Positions 8,634 to 19,682 are shown, numbered from the stretch's first letter. The stretch is DNA of 24,184 bases from Acanthamoeba lenticulata (GCA_002179805.1 NAVB01002072.1:1-24184), one strand, 5' to 3'. Numbers and translations are program-made. Notes: generated by a model from the letters alone, not told the origin.

Positions 8634-11140
8634 TTATTTGGCCTCGTCGTGCTCCTTGGGTTCTTCGCCTTCTCCTTCATGTTGCTTGCGGATGTGGTCG
8701 TTGATGAGCTTGAACCAGCCGCAGATCTGCTCGTGCGACGGGACCAGCTTGGCGTACTCCTCCGGCGTGTAGGCCACCAGCGTGGGCGTCGACGACAGGA
8801 TGCGCCGCGCCACGCGCTGCACGTCGTCGATGGTCACCTGCAGCCGCCAGCCAAAACAACAAAGACGGCTTCGGGTCAGCCTCATGTCTGCCTAAATAAA
8901 TAAACATAAATAATAAATAATAAATATAATAAATTACATAAAATAGAAGAAAGATAAAAATAAAAAGACCTTTTCGATCAAATCGCTCAGCTCTTGAGCG
9001 GATTTGCGTTCGTTGTAGGAGAGCACCTGCCGCCCGATGTCGTCGCACAGCACAGCCCGCTGCTCCAGGTTCATGAAGATGCCTGTGGGTAGACGAGAAC
9101 AATGAATGGATAAATACAGAAATAAAATTAGAAATAGAAATAATAAATCAATCAAAATAAAAGAATATTTACCGGATCTGAGCTGATTCTTGGCGCGGTC
9201 AAACTCCTGCTGCCCGATGGGCGAGGCGAAGCCGGTCAGGTCGGCCAGCTCCTCGCCCATGATCTGCAGCATGCTCCCGAGCTCCTTGTGCCGCACCGTC
9301 GCGTAGATCCCAAACAGCCCTGCCACGTCATCATCCACCACCACCACGACCACGAACACGAACGTCAGCCTCCTCCTCCTCCTCCTCATCTTCTTGGTCT
9401 TCTTGGTCCTCCTCCCGTGTGTGTGTGCGGACCCGAGTCGAGGTAGAACGAGTTGAAGCACGAGGCCGAGTCCACGAAGCCGTACTGGTTGAGCACCCGG
9501 CGGTACAGCCGCGTGTACATGCCCTTGCCCGGTCCTCCGGAGCTGCACGCGCGCGTGTGTCGTCAGCACACAAAACCGCACACGCACGCACGCACGCACG
9601 TGCGGGCGAGCGAAGAGACGAACCTGAAGGAGGCGCCGCCGCCAAGGAGGCTCTGCAGGACGCACGTGGCGTAGAGGTCGGGGTCCATGAGCGAGGAGCC
9701 CTCAAACACGAGCGCGATGTGCGACGGCGGCGGCTTGTCCGACTCGGCCTGCAGCTCCTGCAGCCGCTTTGCGTTCTCGGGCGTCATCAACTCGATGTGC
9801 TGCCCTCTGCTCTTCCCCCACCCCCCAACCGGCCCTCTCACGTCAACATCAACATCAACGACGACAACGACGTTGACGATGATGACGAAGAAGACGACGA
9901 TAACGACGAGGAAGAGGAGGACGGACCCCTTGTAGACGGGCGGGACGTGGAGGGGCGGCGCGGCGTCGGGCGGGGCCGAGGTGGGGAGCCCGGCAAAGTG
10001 TCGGGCGCAGAGCTTGACAAAGGAGTCGTGCTCGACGCCGGCAGCGGCCACCACCACGCGCGGCCCCACGTAGTAGCTCTTCACAAACTCGTGCAGCTGC
10101 GGCCGCCCGATGAGCGCCAGGTTCTCCGGCGGGCACAGGTGGCTTCACCGCACGACACGACACGACACGACACGACACGACACGACACGACACGACACGC
10201 GGTGAGTTCGAGGACGAGGAGGATGAAGAGGGCGAGGAAGAGGATGAACCTGAGGCCGAGGCCTTCGCGGCCAAAGGCGAGTTCGTGAAGAATTTCAGGA
10301 AGCCATGAGGGCGGGTCGTGGACCATCTCCTCGAGCTCGCGGCCGACGGCGACCTTCTGCTCCTCGATGTCCTCCTCAAGGAGGAGCGGGTTGGTGACCG
10401 AATCGGCCAGCACCTCCACGACCTCGTCGATGTCGCCTGCAGGGGTCGTCTTCAGCTTCTTGTCGAAAAGGATGATGATGAAAGTAGAGGAGGACTTCTA
10501 GAGAAGACGTACCGCGCACGACCTCGGCGGTGTAGACCATGGCCTCGCGCGACGACGACGAGATGGCGTTGACACCGAGCGACTCGAGCTTCTGCACGAT
10601 CTCGGCGCTCGATCTGTTGGTTGTGGCCTGCACCATTCATCATAATCCTCATCTTCAGCATCATGTTCTACACAATTCAATCAAAATAATCATAAGAATA
10701 AAATAAAAATAAAAAAAGAAAGAAAAATAGACCTTGAATCCCAGGCGCTGGAGCACGTGCGTGGTGCCGTTGATCTCGGCAGTCTCATGCCTTGAACCGG
10801 CATCGATGAAGACGCCAATCGCGCTGGCCTGCCCGTAGGTCTCCTCGGTGGCCACCCGCACGCCATTGGGAAGCGTGGTGATTTGCGTCGTGGGTGTTTT
10901 GAGCTGTGAGACGTGCGTAGGCGAGGGCGGCAAATCGGACAGAGGCAATTTCATCGATGGACCACGTGGAAGGGGCGGCTTGATGGGTCGCACCACCGCA
11001 TCGCTGGCCCATCTTCGTTGGGCAGATGCCAGGAGAAGGGCCGATCCGCTCAAATTGAGGCGTCGTTGCGGGATCTGTTCTATGCCCATAAATCGCGGAA
11101 GGCGGCAGGGAGGCCGCACGGAACGAAGCGCACCCTTCAT
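8634..11140 (-). CDS. PMPCA: Mitochondrial processing peptidase, alpha subunit (M16 family)
   Basis: Nine exons (complement): 11140-10733, 10627-10513, 10436-10250, 10142-9927, 9806-9624, 9542-9433, 9319-9173, 9082-8970 and 8837-8634, giving 560 residues. The N-terminus is Arg-rich without acidic residues until about residue 18 and reads QRRWASDA near residue 45, as expected for a cleaved mitochondrial presequence. The peptidase core starts [13 protein letters not shown]. At the place where the catalytic beta subunit has HxxEH, this protein has THVLQRLGF (128 onward), lacking the Glu and second His, as is normal for alpha. The alpha-specific glycine-rich loop [17 protein letters not shown] is present around 362-378. 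Alpha captures presequences in the matrix and the partner beta subunit cuts them. No beta gene is in the window. Intron 10249-10143 contains the CGTGT-type repeat; intron 10732-10628 is AT-rich. Confidence 0.92.
10151..10195 (-). repeat. CACGA pentanucleotide repeat (9 copies) in an intron of the MPP alpha gene
   Basis: Nine perfect copies of CACGA on the + strand are the reverse complement of the CGTGT unit seen at 866-935. In both genes the repeat lies in an intron and reads CGTGT on the sense strand. Confidence 0.95.
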
Positions 11141-11417
11141 GGTCTATGCGTGAGCGCGACCGATTAATCTGAATAATCTCTTCGTGGGTCGATCGACTTT
11201 CTCTGGTTTTCCGCCACCCGCGCCTGCCTGCCAAATACTTGGAAAACCTGCCCCGTCTCGGCCCTTTTGCTGACACTTGCTGACGTCAGATTCCTTCTTG
11301 TCTACCCAAGAGCTGTTTTGGCTTACCAAAAACACTCATCATGCACTTGCAACCCATGATGCTTTCCCAACATGATTTACCATTTGAAAACCCAATGCAT
11401 TGGTTGGTTGGTTGTTG

Positions 11418-11423
11418 TATTTT
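11418..11423 (-). terminator. Polyadenylation signal of the F-box/LRR gene
   Basis: AATAAA on the minus strand begins 7 bp beyond the TAA stop, implying a very short 3' UTR. Confidence 0.5.
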
Positions 11424-11429
11424 ATTCCT

Positions 11430-14095
11430 TTACACTTCCTGTACACCATCAAAGAGGTTGGAGTCTCCCTGGACGGGCAGCATGTCGACCAAAACCGTCC
11501 CGCCGCCCATCGCCTCGCGCACCTCGCCCACCAGCCGTGCTTTCTCCTCGTGCGGTTCAAACTTGTTTTCGCGTACGTCGAGCAGCGTCAGGACTCGATT
11601 GTTGTTGTTGTTCTTGTTGTAGTTGTCCTCATCATGAAGCAGCACCTTGTCGAGCAGGCTCCGCAGGAAGCCGCTGGGCAGCAGGTTGGCGCGGACGTCG
11701 AGCTCGGCGATGGAGCGGTTGATCCGGAGCACCTCGACGATCTCGTCGCCGCCGGCCTCGCCCATGCGGTTGGCCGCCATGCGCAGCCGGTGGAGCACGG
11801 CCGTGCGCTGCAGGCTCGCGCGCAGGCCGGGCCCGAGCCGCAGGCCCGTCAGCGAGACGTCAAGCGCGGTGAGGCTCGAGGCCCTGTCTACCAGCCGTGC
11901 GAGCGCGTCGCTCGTCGCGGGCGACGGCAGCAAGTTGCCCGCCACCGAGAGCGACGTGAGGCTCGAGGGCGACGACGATGAAGACAACGGTGAAGCCGAC
12001 GCGCCACCGGCCAGCGCGTCGAGGAGCGGCACGGCCCCGCGGCAGGTGAGTTCGCACTCGGCGAGGTCGAGTGACGTGAGCGAATGCGCCCAGCCGGGGC
12101 GCAGCGACGAGCTCCGGGCAAAGACGTCGGCCAGGGCGAGCGCGCACCGGTCCCCGAGCTCGTTCTCTGCACGCACACGCACACACGCGCTCATGAGCAC
12201 ACACACGCAGAAACACAACACGCACGCGCGCGTATGTGCGTACCAGAGAGGTTGAGGTGGGTCAGGCCCGGGCAGGCGTCGGCCAGGCGCGCGAGGCTGT
12301 CGGCCGCGGCGGCCGTGAGGCGGTTCCCGCTGAGGTCGAGCCACTCGAACCAGGGCCGGCTATCGGCGGCCGCCGCGGCATTGGTGCCGGCAGGCGCGAC
12401 GGCGAGCATTTCGACCAGCTGGGTCAACGTGGCGTCGGACATGGCGTTGTCGGTGAAGGCCAGATAGAGCCCACCGCGGCGCGTGCAGGCCGGCAGGGCC
12501 TCAAACTCCTCGTCCAGGACTGCCTCTTCATCATCATCATCATCATTGGCATCGACCTTGGCCTCGTGGCCGCCGCCGCCGCCATCCCACCACCACCACT
12601 CGTCGTCGGCGTCGCCGCGGCTGCCGCTGGCTCGGCGGCCGGCCGGCTCTCGGGACGGCTTCGGGAGCTCGAAGCCGGCGAAGCGCAGCCAAAAGTCCCG
12701 CTCCGTCCCGCCCACGGCCTCGACTTTGGCGTCGACCTCGGAGACCTCTTGATGTTGATGTTGATGATGTTGTCCAAGGACAAAGGCGCGGAGGAGCCGC
12801 ACGGCGGCCTCGTCGGTGAGCATGTTGAGCGACAGCTCGAGCGAGTCTAGCGCGGGCAGCGACGCCATGAACGCGCACAGCGAGGGCATCGCGGCCGGCA
12901 GGACCAGGCTCGAGATGAAGGCCAGCCGTCGCAGAAGAAGAGGAAGAGGCCGCCTCTCCTTCTTCCCAGAGCCCAGCGCTTCCAGCAACGTCTCCTGGCC
13001 CGACATGACCACCATTGTCAAACAAAAGACAGCAACAATCTGCGGAATGCTGGTGACCTCACCATGTGCACAAGGCGGCAAAAGTAGAACGAGAGGCTCT
13101 CGAGGCGGGTCGCGGCCTCGAGCGCGCGGGCGACGGCGTTGTTGTTGCTATCGGGCGAGCGCTGGTCGAGGACCACGGGCGGGATGTTGAACAGCCGCAA
13201 GTGGCGCAGGTTGGGCAGGGCCGCGCCGCGGATGACCTCCTGTGTTTATGTTGTTGTCATCATCCTGTTGTTGTTGTGGTCATCATCATCCTCTTGGAAG
13301 AGAGGCCCCGTACGGGGAGGTCCGGGCAGGCGAGGAGGACGCCGTGGTGTAGCGTTAGCGCGTGGACGTGGGCTCCGGCGCTGGCCACGTCGCGTCGGAG
13401 ACGCGCGAGGAGGTCCTCCTCGTCCTCCTCCTTCGTGGAAGCGGCCGTCGCGGTCGCGAGCGCGTTGATCTCGGCCTGTATGAAATGCTGCACAAATAAT
13501 GATAAAAATAAAGATTAAAAAATGATAAAAGAACATTAATCGTAAAATACGAAAAGGGTTGAGGTGGACGAGCCTGCCAGTAGGCCTGCTCCCACAGCGG
13601 CGGGTCGGCCGACAGGGCCGGGCGTGGGGCCTGCCCCTTGTGCCGCTCTGCCACTTGGCGGCACTTGCTGTTTGCGTGCGCGTTGTTGGGCGCACACGCG
13701 GTCGTGCGTGCGTGAGCAAGGCGTCGATCAAGGCCATGTGTGCGGCAAAAGAGTCGCACCTTTGCCAGGCCTCCTCCAGGGCGCGCTCGCCCTCGGCCCG
13801 ACAGGCCTGCTGCTCGCCAGCCTCGGTCTCCAGCCTAGCACGTAAAGCTGCTGAATGGCGGGCGCCCTGCTCGAGGGCCAACAGCTGCCGCGGCTCAGCC
13901 AGCGCGAGGCAAGCGTGAAGCAAGTGGGCTGGCATCGCGCTGGCCCACCACCAGCCTCCTTCCGTCGTCCCCAGCACTGTTGTTGTTTTCGATTTGTCCA
14001 ATTTAATCTTCTACTCCATTGCGATTCATGCTTATGTACGTACAGGGCAGGTTCTGCGCTACGTGGTGGATGCACAGCTGCTGCAAGGACTGCAT
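11430..14095 (-). CDS. F-box-like leucine-rich-repeat protein
   Basis: Seven exons (complement): 14095-14044, 13976-13760, 13667-13574, 13487-13314, 13239-13063, 12994-12244 and 12166-11430, giving 733 residues. The start MQSLQQLCIHHVAQNL followed by MPAHLLHACLALAEPRQLL and, after a charged helix, PLWEQAYWQHF (about 113-123) resembles a stretched F-box region that would bind Skp1. From about 210 to the end the protein is made of leucine-rich repeats of the RNI type: LPALDSLELSLNMLTDEAAV, WLDLSGNRLTAAAADSL, LTHLNLSENELGDRCALAL and LLDVRENKFEP. A 75-residue acidic and WWWW-containing insert lies between repeats. By family logic it is a substrate adaptor of an SCF ubiquitin ligase. The exon 3 donor is GC (CAG/GCTCGT). 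The first exon is short and was chosen because its GTACGT donor joins in frame to the F-box exon. Confidence 0.75.
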
Positions 14096-14166
14096 GTCGT
14101 CCTCTCTGGCAGGCAGCGGAGTGTTTGCAGATGTAAAGTTGGCGGGTAGAGCAAGAAGTGTAGAGT

Positions 14167-14172
14167 TTTATT
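14167..14172 (-). terminator. Polyadenylation signal of the C1D gene
   Basis: AATAAA on the minus strand lies 19 bp after the TGA stop, in the 95-bp gap before the start of the F-box/LRR gene. Confidence 0.5.
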
Positions 14173-14190
14173 TTCAAGTAGCTCTTCTCT

Positions 14191-15058
14191 TCAGTTCTTG
14201 GCCTTCTTCTTGGGCGACTTGGCTTTGTTGGCCTTCTTGCCTGCCGCCTTCTTGGCAGGGAGTGTCTTCTCCTTCTTCTCCTTCTTCTTGGGAGCTTTTC
14301 GCTTGTTGTCCTTCTTCTCGGTCTCGGCCTCTGCCTCGTCGTCCTCCTCTGCAGCCTTGTCGTTCTCTGTTCCAACAAGGACTCAACGTGAGGCATTGTC
14401 GAGTAAAGAAGAAGAAGATGGCAATGAGGAAAATGTTAAGACATACCTGTGGTGCTGGTACTGTTGACCGCGTGCTGGATGAACCGGTTGACGGCCTCCT
14501 TGTCTAGCACCATCGAGGGCTTGGCGGCTGTGCATGGATGCAGGAGGTGTGTAAGCACGACAACACGCGCAGAGTAGCTATGACGAAGGTGCATGATACC
14601 CTTCGAAGGCTGCGTGACCTCCTTCAGCTTCTGGATGTAGGACTTGACTCGCTCCTGCACGACGGCAGAACACATCATCAGCATTCTCACTACACGCACG
14701 AATCAGGGATCGTCGTACTATTTCGTCCTTGACAGGATGAGAGGCAGGATCAACGCCTTGTGTCTTGAGATAGACTGCCCAGCGATAAGAGAAGATGAAC
14801 ACAAATTCAAACAAAATTGAGAAAATGAAGTGACCGGAAGGCCATGCACGTACTGTAGAAGAGACTGTTGAGGGCGTAAGCAAGAATGACGCTTAGCCGT
14901 GCCGCGTCCTCCGAGCTGAGGTCGTTGGTGATGTCATCGATGGAGGTCTTGAGATAGCTCTCGATGTGCTTCTCCACGTCGCTGACCGCCTTCTCCAGCG
15001 AACTGATGGTCGTCTGCACCTCCTTGGGAATCGCTCCGCCGCTGCCCGAAGCCTCCAT
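14191..15058 (-). CDS. C1D: C1D/Lrp1-type nuclear exosome cofactor (Sas10/Utp3/C1D family)
   Basis: Five exons (complement): 15058-14854, 14774-14719, 14654-14600, 14527-14447 and 14366-14191, giving 190 residues. The conserved domain covers about residues 10-110: AARLSVILAYALNSLFYIYL at the first junction, then KTQGVDPASHPVKDEIERVK and SYIQKLKEV at the second. The motif pattern (short helices, YLKTQG, HPVK, then ERVKSYIQK) is that of C1D/Lrp1, which recruits the Rrp6 exonuclease of the nuclear exosome and acts in rRNA and snoRNA processing. From about 133 the tail is almost wholly Lys, Ala and Glu (EKKDNKRKAPKKKEKKEK), typical of RNA-binding and nucleolar retention. Human C1D is about 141 residues; the extra length is this tail. 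The start codon faces the F-box/GTPase gene across 98 bp. Confidence 0.88.
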
Positions 15059-15156
15059 TTCAACAATCGATCTCTGATCTTTCCTCCGTTGGCGCCAAAC
15101 TTCTCTTTTTCTTTTCTTTGTATTTTAATAACAAAGAGACAGAAAGCTGTGGTGAC
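15059..15156. promoter_or_regulatory. Compact bidirectional promoter between C1D and the F-box/GTPase gene
   Basis: Only 98 bp separate the two start codons on opposite strands. The segment contains a T-rich run (15106-15128) and no TATA box, so the two genes probably share regulatory elements. Confidence 0.6.
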
Positions 15157-17386
15157 ATGCTGGGCGCCCCACGGCCGACGCAGCGGGCGCTGGCCCAGAA
15201 GGAGCTGGCCGAGGAGCTTGCTCTACTTCGTGACCCGATGATGCTAGCGAGTGCCGGCCTCCCGCTCACCTGCCTGGCAGAAGACGGCCACCACGATGAA
15301 TCGGCTGGCGAGGGCCGCCTAATCTTCAGCCTGGATGAGCTCCCGCTGCGCACGACGTGGCGCACTCCGGCTGGCCACCAGTTGTGTCGAGTGGCCAGCA
15401 CGAAGCTCAACCTCTTCGTCGGGCCTGCACACCAATCCATTCTCGGTTCGTGACGCTACGTTTTGTGCTGCCTTTACAACTCCCTTACAAAACTACGAGG
15501 ACGGCATGTTCAAAGGGGCTGAGGTGTACGCCATCGACGTGCGGCCGTTGGCCAAGACCATCGAGTACCTGCCGCAGGACCTGCTCGTGCACGCGCTCAG
15601 CTTTCTCGACCCCGCCGACTACATGGCCTGCAGGTCAGACAAGCGCTGAACTCGCGCCTTTTCTCCTTCTTCTTCTTCTTCTTCTGCTCACATGAGTTGC
15701 ACAACTTGCCACCACAGGCTCGTGTCGCGGTTCTGGCGCAAGGTCGTCGACGAGCATGTGGTGTCCGCCGCCGTGGCGGCCAAGCTTCATGAGGCACGTG
15801 CACCTTTCCTCACGTAATTGCTGCCCACAATCAACTGACGCCAACGTCACCACGGCCGCGGCCACGGCCACGACAATTGCCCACAGTTAGCACAAAACCA
15901 TATTGCACGTTTGCCCGCCGAGCTCGTCTTGCACATCCGTACGAATGTCGCCTGCTCGAGCCCGCCGGCTGAGGCGCTGACGGGCCGCACACGCACACGC
16001 ACACGCACACACGTACATGCGCGCGCGCACACACACCAGTGGCCTACTTGCCAGCGGTCGACCTCGCGCGCATGAGCCAGACGTGCGTGGGCGTGTGTTC
16101 CCTCGTCCGCCACCACGAAGCGCGGCTGTGGCAGGCCCTGTACAAGCGGCGCTGGGTCCACGCGCGGGACAGGCTCATGCTCCCGCCCCACGGCTGCTCG
16201 TGGAAGCTGCTCTACGTGCTCAACGACCGCCTCCTGCGCGCCAAGTGTCTGCTGGGCCGCCACAAGGAGCTGCTCCAGGACTATGCGTGCCAGGTGCCCG
16301 GTGCGTCGCATTGAAGCCGGAACACACGCGCGTGCATGTGTGTGGGTGTGCGTGTGCGTGTGTGCTGCTGACGGCGGGGCGCTCGCGTGTGCGGCCGGGA
16401 CAGCCGAGAACCAGCCCGAGGCCGAGAGCGCGCGCTTCCTGCGCGACCAGCTGGCGGCCATCGACCGCGGCCACTTCCATGCGGAGAAGGCGGCGCAGGG
16501 CGGCCGCCCGCTGCTGCTGCGGGCCAACGCCAACGTGCTGGTGATCGGGCCCAAGGGCATCGGCAAGTCGTCGTTTGTCATGAAGGCCTTTGCCGACCGC
16601 TTTGAGAGCAAGGCCGACCATCTCGACCTTGACCAGTTCGTGCACTTTATTTTACATATTATTTATTATTTAAAAACCAGCATTTTGTTTTTATTGTTTT
16701 CTATTTTTAACATAAATAAATTTAAAAATTGTCTGCAGGTTAGGGGCACACGTGAGCAAGCAGTACGCAGCACGGCAAGGAATGAGCGTGCACCTGCGGG
16801 CGTTCACGCTCTGCCGCCTGCCGGACTACAACGACCTGTTCAACGTGGCCGCGGTCGTCGTGGCCTACGACCTCTCGGCCGCCGTATGCCTTCCTCTTCC
16901 TCCACAAGCGCTGCACCGCTGGTGTTGCTGATAATGATGTCGACCGCCTTGGGCGGCGTCATGCAAGCGCAGGCCGGGCTCGACGAGGCGCTGCGATGGG
17001 CCAAGCACGCGGCACAGGAGGGGCGGCACGGCATGGTCCTCGCCGTCGTAGGCCTCCGCCAGGACTTGCTTACCGTGCGTCCCCAACTTGCCTCACGGAG
17101 GGCCACGTCACTTGCTGTTGATGATGAAGTTGATCCTCCTGTCTTGCATGACGTCGTCAACGACGCGCAGGAGCAGCGAAGCCGAGAGGAGAAGCGCTGC
17201 GCGAAGACGGCCGCCGTCCGCGCTCGGGTGCCGCTCTACGCCGAGCTCTCTGCCCGCGAGGCCCAGGAGGGCCCCAACAAGCTGACGCGTTTCTTCGAGC
17301 GCGTCGCCGCGCGGGTGGTCGAGCTCCCCGAGCTGTGGGTGCCGCCCATCGAACATGTGATCAAGAAGAATGTCATGGTTGATTGA
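15157..17386 (+). CDS. Double F-box protein fused to a degenerate Ras-like GTPase domain
   Basis: Nine exons: 15157-15445, 15516-15633, 15718-15793, 15887-15938, 16040-16300, 16404-16641, 16739-16883, 16973-17074 and 17171-17386, giving 498 residues. Two F-boxes follow each other: LPQDLLVHALSFLDPADYM with LVSRFWRKVVDEHV (about 115-157), then LPAELVLHILAYLPAVDLAR with LWQALYKRRW (about 170-220). A small-GTPase-like fold follows: P-loop VLVIGPKGIGKSSF (310-323), the strand AAVVVAYDLSA, the strand MVLAVVGLRQDLL, and G5 PLYAELSAREA (448 onward). The G3 motif DxxG is not seen, and NKxD is replaced by GLRQD, so nucleotide binding or hydrolysis is doubtful. F-boxes dock Skp1; the GTPase-like part may be the substrate or regulatory module. 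Two introns use GC donors in this model (15794 and 16642). The acceptor at 15515 is weak, and the 15793/15887 junction has a GT alternative (15797/15891). Confidence 0.72.
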
Positions 17387-18087
17387 ATGTGCATTTGTAG
17401 TAAAGCTTATTTCCTGAGCTGCAACCAACAGGTTGCTTGAGGGTGACCCAAGGAAGTCTGAGAAGGCTCATGAGTCGATCACCAACAGCACAAGGCCTTG
17501 ACAGTTTTGTTCACCTACAGAGTTTATGTATGATGCAAGGGCATTGGAGAGTGGACTGAGTTTTTTGTGGAAAGTGGACAACTTCGACGAAAGCAAAGGA
17601 GGACAAGCTGTTGTTTATCCCATTGGTTTTTATTTTTTATTTTTTTTTTTGAGAGCAAACGCTTGCGCTCACTCTCGTTGGCCCGCCCCAACGTTCTGCA
17701 GGACTCCCCCATGGCAACTTTGAGGCCTTCTTTAGCACTCAAGTGATTACCACCTTGTGCCTCGTGGTTGGCGTTGTACCGCTCATTGGCATGCCGAGGG
17801 GGGGGAGGGTTGATGACAGGATCGATGGTTCTGCATACTTGACATTGTTTCTGTGAGCCGCCTCGTGCTTCGTGTGCAGAGTGAAGGTTATCCTCACACC
17901 CAACCGCAACACTACCTCCACGCGCAGCCTTACTGCTCCGTGCGCGCATCGTATACGATAAGGCCTTGCCGCCGTCATACGATATCGTCGCTTCTTCCTT
18001 CTTCTCCGGTCTCTTCCTCCCCCTCTCAAACACCAAACAATCTGTTGACTTGCATCTTCAATTCAATTTCGCACGCAACGGATTGGA
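17387..18087. other. Gene-poor 700-bp stretch with weak coding-like fragments
   Basis: This gap follows the F-box/GTPase gene and precedes the F-box/SPRY gene on the same strand. It contains a T-rich tract (17627-17650). After it come short protein-like fragments in two frames, one reading GNFEAFFSTQVITTLCLVVG around 17713-17775 and another LRSLSLARPNVLQDSPMAT just before it. They cannot be linked into one frame and no start codon or family is evident. The last 100 bp are pyrimidine-rich and are presumably the promoter and 5' UTR of the next gene. Confidence 0.5.
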
Positions 18088-19613
18088 ATGGATACTCTCA
18101 CCCTTCTATTTGAGTCCGCCTGTTCTCTGCCTCCTCACGTCGATGAAGTCGTCACCACGTCCAGCTTCACCAACAGCAGCCACACCACCTCCACCAACGA
18201 CGACGACACAGCAGCTACCGCATACCTCAGCTTGTTGCCAAACGAAGTGCTTCTGCTGGTGGCTTCCTACGTCGGCGTACGAGGCTTGGGCGCGCTTGCC
18301 CAGGCCGACCGCCGTCTGCACAGCATCGCCGAGGTAGCGTCACACACCTGCTCAAATCTTTTGTTTCTTGTAGTGGCTGATCAAGGAGGACGTTGTCCAG
18401 GATGACTCGCTTTGGCGGGAACTCTTCCGTGCTCGTTTTGGCCTCTGTACGTCTCTCGCGCTGGCACCACCTGAGGTGAAAAGCTGGAAGCTCACCTTCT
18501 ATGACTACCGTACGACATCGTCTTTTTTATTTCATCCTCTTCTTCAATACTGTTGAGCCTAAAGCTGTACATGGGGACATGATCTCTTCAGAGACCACAC
18601 CGCGTTGGCACCCAACTGAGAAGCACCCCGAGTTGGCCGTCCTGGGCGGCGGCCTTGTCGTCACCACCTCGACGTACTACATCCCCTCTTCCCCCCCCCT
18701 CTTTCTACAGACGACAACGGCGTTCAACTCTTCTCATCCCCACCCGTAGCGACGTAGCAGAAGAGGACACGGGCAACCGGTCCATCCGAGCAGCCGTGGA
18801 CTACGCGCCCGGGTCAGGCCTCCACTACTTCGAAGTCACCTCGCTCTGCCCGAGTACGTTCACGAAGGCGACTCCTGTGAAAGCTCTCCACGCTTACGTT
18901 TAGACGCTTGCGCGCAGACGATGTTATGTACCACCCCTACGTGGGGATTTGCTCCACCCAAGAAGTCGAGCCCATGACCGCCTTGACCATGTGGCGCGCG
19001 TACGATCCTACAACAATTCAAAAATTCAAATAAATTCAAATATATCAAATAACAAAACAAAACAAAACAAACAAATTAATGAATAATCACACAACCAGTG
19101 AGCTTTGCTACGCGTACGCCGGGAACGGCACGCTCTACTCGTCGAGGAAGCTCGACGACGACCACCGCTTCTTGGAAAAGTATCACTACGGCGATCTTGT
19201 TGGTGCGTCCTCTTTCTGGGGAGAGCATCAATGCCGCGCCATAGTACTCATCAATGAACCGAATCAACCCTTGGGCTTGCGTCCTCTAGGGATGATGGTG
19301 GACCAACGCGACAAGGGCCGGGGATGGCTGCAGTTCTATCTCAACAAGAAGCCGATCGGCCGCCGGCTCGCCATCGAGGGCACCTGGTTCTCTCTCTTCC
19401 CTCCCTCTTTGCCATCTTCGTGTTCCTCCTTCTCTTGGGTGATCCGCGCTCACGAGCAACAACTTCTTCATGTCGGGCGACAACAGGTTTCCTTGCGTGG
19501 GGACGTTCCATCCTCGACACGTCATGCGCATCACGGTACGACCGCAGCTGCCCGTCGACGATGAAGACGGCGTCGATCCTTCCACCGATGACGGACAGCT
19601 CGAATCCGCCTGA
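18088..19613 (+). CDS. F-box and SPRY domain protein
   Basis: Eight exons: 18088-18333, 18374-18509, 18592-18673, 18711-18853, 18918-18999, 19099-19202, 19290-19386 and 19457-19613, giving 348 residues. After a Thr/Ser-rich N-terminus the F-box spans about 48-105: LSLLPNEVLLLVASYVGVRG and then DSLWRELFRARFGL. The C-terminal half is a SPRY (B30.2 core) domain: SGLHYFEVTSL, YHPYVGICS, YAYAGNGTLYSSRKL, MMVDQRDKGRGWLQFYLN, then FFMSGDNRFPCVGTFHPRH. The layout is like FBXO45, a Skp1-binding adaptor whose SPRY domain selects substrates. Every junction preserves frame and has GT-AG ends. Two introns are unusually short (40 and 37 bp: 18334-18373 and 18674-18710). The end VDDEDGVDPSTDDGQLESA is read straight through a possible donor (19550) because the frame stays open to TGA. 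Confidence 0.8.
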
Positions 19614-19676
19614 GAGCTACCGCCCTGGTCTTGTGTGGTCTCCTTATCTGGCCGAGATCTGGATCGTTATATGTTG

Positions 19677-19682
19677 AATAAA
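19677..19682 (+). terminator. Polyadenylation signal of the F-box/SPRY gene
   Basis: AATAAA lies 63 bp after the TGA stop, followed by an A-rich run. Confidence 0.5.

Noticed and set aside
9419..10288. A 289-codon open frame on the + strand
   Set aside because: It is antisense to MPP alpha exons and the CACGA repeat, with low-complexity Asp/Glu runs from antisense intron sequence.
17524..18036. A 170-codon frame on the minus strand in the gene-poor gap
   Set aside because: It is rich in Lys, Arg and Ser runs derived from the T-rich and C-rich + strand sequence, and it has no family likeness. It would also end opposite the next gene's leader.
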